In this document: in pieces, positions 23,262 through 24,491 of the stretch
Position numbering within the stretch: the stretch's first letter is position 1
How the letters are laid out: each line of letters begins with the position of its first letter
Source of the DNA: Methanobacteriota archaeon
GTDB taxonomy: Archaea; Thermoplasmatota; Poseidoniia; Poseidoniales; Thalassarchaeaceae
Direction of reading: 5' to 3'
Assembly (NCBI GenBank): GCA_002725475.1
Contig: PBPH01000071.1
Span: 1-24,491, forward strand
Length of the DNA: 24,491 bases
Translations under genes and position numbers: made by a program
Notes under the pieces: generated by a model
Database searches by the model: none
What the model was told of the DNA's origin: nothing
Seen by the model: the letters and a program-made list of their open reading frames with translations, nothing else

Positions 23262-23394
23262 GCCGGGGTGGCGTAGTTGGTGGCGCGTCGGACTCATAGG
23301 GTAGCCAGAAATGGCAGAACGGTGAGCGCTACACTCCCCTGAGATGTCCTGAGACATCCGAAGGTCGCGGGTTCAAGCCCCGCTCCCGGCACCA
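23262..23394 (+). tRNA. tRNA-Met (CAT), elongator type, with intron and encoded CCA
   Basis: All parts of a tRNA can be folded by hand. The acceptor is GCCGGGG (23262-23268) with TCCCGGC (23384-23390, one G-T pair). The D-arm GCG/CGC has GG in its loop. The anticodon stem TCGGA/TCCGA has loop CTCATAA and anticodon CAT (23295-23297). The variable loop is AGGTC. The T-arm is GCGGG-TTCAAGC-CCCGC. A discriminator A is followed by encoded CCA (23392-23394). The exons are 23262-23298 and 23356-23391. The absence of the GGG/CCC anticodon-stem pairs and A1-U72 typical of archaeal initiators makes this the elongator. The G1-C72, GGACTCAT-type arm is like known archaeal elongator tRNA-Met. An Ile2 tRNA with a modified CAT anticodon is less likely. 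Confidence 0.95.
23299..23355 (+). other. Intron of tRNA-Met (57 nt) with bulge-helix-bulge
   Basis: The intron lies between tRNA positions 37 and 38. A canonical bulge-helix-bulge forms: outer helix TCGGA/TCCGA, bulge ACA on the 3' side, central 4-bp helix CTCA/TGAG, and bulge TAG on the 5' side. Cutting after the second base of each bulge gives loop CTCATA-A. Inside, GCCA-GAAA-TGGC forms a GNRA-capped hairpin and GTAGC can pair with GCTAC. The 3' end holds two copies of CCTGAGA. Confidence 0.85.
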
Positions 23395-23430
23395 CACCTT
23401 CCCCGATTTCCGATTTATTGCCATATTCGA

Positions 23431-23436
23431 TTTTTT
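23431..23436 (+). terminator. T6 run downstream of tRNA-Met
   Basis: Six consecutive T lie 37 bases after the CCA of the tRNA, in an AT-rich spacer. T-runs of this kind terminate archaeal transcripts, so this may end the tRNA precursor before gatD. There is no hairpin. Confidence 0.4.
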
Positions 23437-23438
23437 GA

Positions 23439-23446
23439 CATAATTG
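23439..23446 (+). promoter_or_regulatory. gatD: Possible TATA-like element of gatD
   Basis: CATAATTG lies about 40 bases before the gatD ATG and continues into the same ATAATTGATG string seen in the surface-protein operon promoter. Initiation about 25 bases on would give a short leader that includes GGAGG at 23480. The evidence is only position and this match. Confidence 0.3.
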
Positions 23447-23486
23447 ATGCGTTGTCTTGATGGACTAAGCCGACACCCGGAGGGTG

Positions 23487-24491
23487 ATGGTCGAGGCCGG
23501 AGACGTTCCCGAAGTGGGCTCTAAGGTGCGGCTTGTGGCAACTACTTGGAATGGCCCTACAACTGTTGAAGGCGTACTTCTAGCACCCAGTTCAGATGGA
23601 TATTTGACTGTTAAATTAGTGAATGGATATAATGCAACGCATTCATTATCTTCTATCGAGAAAATAGACACAATTGCAAATGTAACTGTAAAAACCGGGG
23701 GTTTGGCATCAGTAGAAGAAAATCCCGATTTGCCCCTAGTTCATATTCTACACACTGGTGGGACAATTGCCTCAAAAGTCGATTACGAAACAGGAGCCGT
23801 AACTGCAAGATTCGAACCTGAGGAAATAATTTCCACGATTCCTGAATTGCTCACTATTGCTAGGATTAAAACAAGAAAATTAGGTAACATGTGGTCTGAT
23901 GATATTCGTGCTCAGCATTGGAATAATATGGCGGAAGCAGTGGCTTCATCATTTGCCGAGGGTGCTGAAGGGGTGGTCATTACTCATGGTACTGATACAA
24001 TGCACATTTCTTCTGCAGCACTTGCCTTTGCCTTTTCAGGAGAAGGTGGAGTCCCCGGCGGTAGAATCGCCTTTACAGGTTCTCAGCGTTCTTCAGATAG
24101 AGGATCAACAGATGGCGCTGAGAACTTGATTGCCGCAGTACATTGGGCTGCCAATGGCCCCACTCCCTCCGGAGCAGGTGATTCAACGGTTGTAGTGATG
24201 CATGATGCTGGTGGTGACGATGGCGCAATAGCGGTGATGCCGGGTTGCGTATCTCGGAAGAATCATTCTTCTAGAAGAGATGCCTTTTGTTCTATTAATC
24301 AATCGAAAATTGCTAGTATTGTAATTGAGAATGAGCAGATTAATCTAGATTTGAATGAATCAAACAATCTTGATGTAGAAAATCAACATCGACCCATACA
24401 AAATAATCCAACCCTTTTCAATACGGAAATTAAGATTCTACAATTAGTGGCAGGGGCTCATCTTTTCGCCGATCAAATTGAACATGCATCA
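23487..24491 (+). CDS. gatD: Glutamyl-tRNA(Gln) amidotransferase subunit D (3' end outside window)
   Basis: Only the first 335 codons are present; the frame runs open off the window end. GatD is the asparaginase-like subunit that releases ammonia from Asn or Gln for the archaea-specific GatDE complex, which converts misacylated Glu-tRNA(Gln) to Gln-tRNA(Gln). An N-terminal beta-barrel-like region (about 1-75) precedes the amidase domain. The catalytic blocks are visible: ILHTGGTIASKVDY (87-100) with the first nucleophile-region Thr, and VITHGTDTM (164-172) with Thr-Asp, then TGSQRSSDRGSTDGAEN (197-213) and RKNHSSRRDAFCSINQ (257-272). The ATG at 23487 follows an in-frame GTG and a GGAGG-like site (23479-23483) at unusually short spacing; an in-frame TAA at 23466 excludes a longer start. 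GatE is not in the window. Confidence 0.95.
   Translation, partial: MVEAGDVPEVGSKVRLVATTWNGPTTVEGVLLAPSSDGYLTVKLVNGYNATHSLSSIEKIDTIANVTVKTGGLASVEENPDLPLVHILHTGGTIASKVDYETGAVTARFEPEEIISTIPELLTIARIKTRKLGNMWSDDIRAQHWNNMAEAVASSFAEGAEGVVITHGTDTMHISSAALAFAFSGEGGVPGGRIAFTGSQRSSDRGSTDGAENLIAAVHWAANGPTPSGAGDSTVVVMHDAGGDDGAIAVMPGCVSRKNHSSRRDAFCSINQSKIASIVIENEQINLDLNESNNLDVENQHRPIQNNPTLFNTEIKILQLVAGAHLFADQIEHAS

Noticed and set aside
23299..23355. Box C/D guide RNA inside the tRNA intron
   Set aside because: Two CTGA (box D-like) strings are present, but no convincing RTGATGA box C or paired C'/D' arrangement was seen. The CTGA strings are explained by the splice helix.
23163..23357. Small minus-strand open frame across the tRNA
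   Set aside because: It covers most of the tRNA gene and intron. The tRNA fold is complete and the peptide has no protein-like features.

Overview
The window is archaeal and most likely comes from a marine planktonic euryarchaeon of the Poseidoniia (Marine Group II) type. Direct evidence for Archaea: an archaeal/eukaryotic-type replication factor C small subunit, GatD of the archaea-specific GatDE Glu-tRNA(Gln) amidotransferase, and an elongator tRNA-Met split by an intron at the canonical 37/38 position with a bulge-helix-bulge. The Marine Group II assignment is inference, from moderate AT richness, close gene packing, and very large DNRLRE/Ig-like surface proteins beside genes for sugar-acid use. 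No phylogeny was run.

Layout. Positions 1-1090 (+) hold the C-terminal half of an MFS transporter and a HIT-family hydrolase, joined by an ATGA overlap. Positions 1075-3834 (-) are a three-gene overlapping operon, PfkB-type sugar-acid kinase, then KDPG/KDPGal-type aldolase, then galactonate-dehydratase-like enolase-superfamily protein. These are the steps that turn an aldonate, probably D-galactonate, into pyruvate and glyceraldehyde-3-phosphate. Positions 3912-5340 (+) hold a small unrecognised two-helix membrane protein, a T-rich terminator, and panB of pantothenate/CoA synthesis.

Positions 5371-21117 (-), about two thirds of the window, encode three paralogous cell-surface proteins of 3041, 1213 and 959 residues. 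Each has a signal peptide, a stack of Ig-like (Big-type) domains, one C-terminal membrane helix and a long acidic cytoplasmic tail ending in a Trp-rich module. The 3041-residue protein also carries seven DNRLRE/CBM96-like modules alternating with Fn3-like modules in a repeat of about 330 residues, and the 1213-residue protein carries one such module. The 1213 and 959 genes overlap and share a promoter preceded by a perfect 24-bp palindrome. This cluster is the best candidate for a poorly described system: a modular, probably glycan-binding adhesin set with a conserved inward-facing tail.

Positions 21182-24491 are mostly housekeeping: rfcS (+), a three-helix membrane protein with an external C-terminal domain (-), the intron-containing tRNA-Met (+), and gatD (+, cut by the window end). 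No insertion sequences, CRISPR arrays or phage genes were seen. No stretch over 300 bases lacks a gene; the longest gaps are about 95-170 bases and are described below. A working model, which is inference: the surface proteins hold the cell on polysaccharide or cell material, and the transporter and galactonate operon use sugar acids released there.
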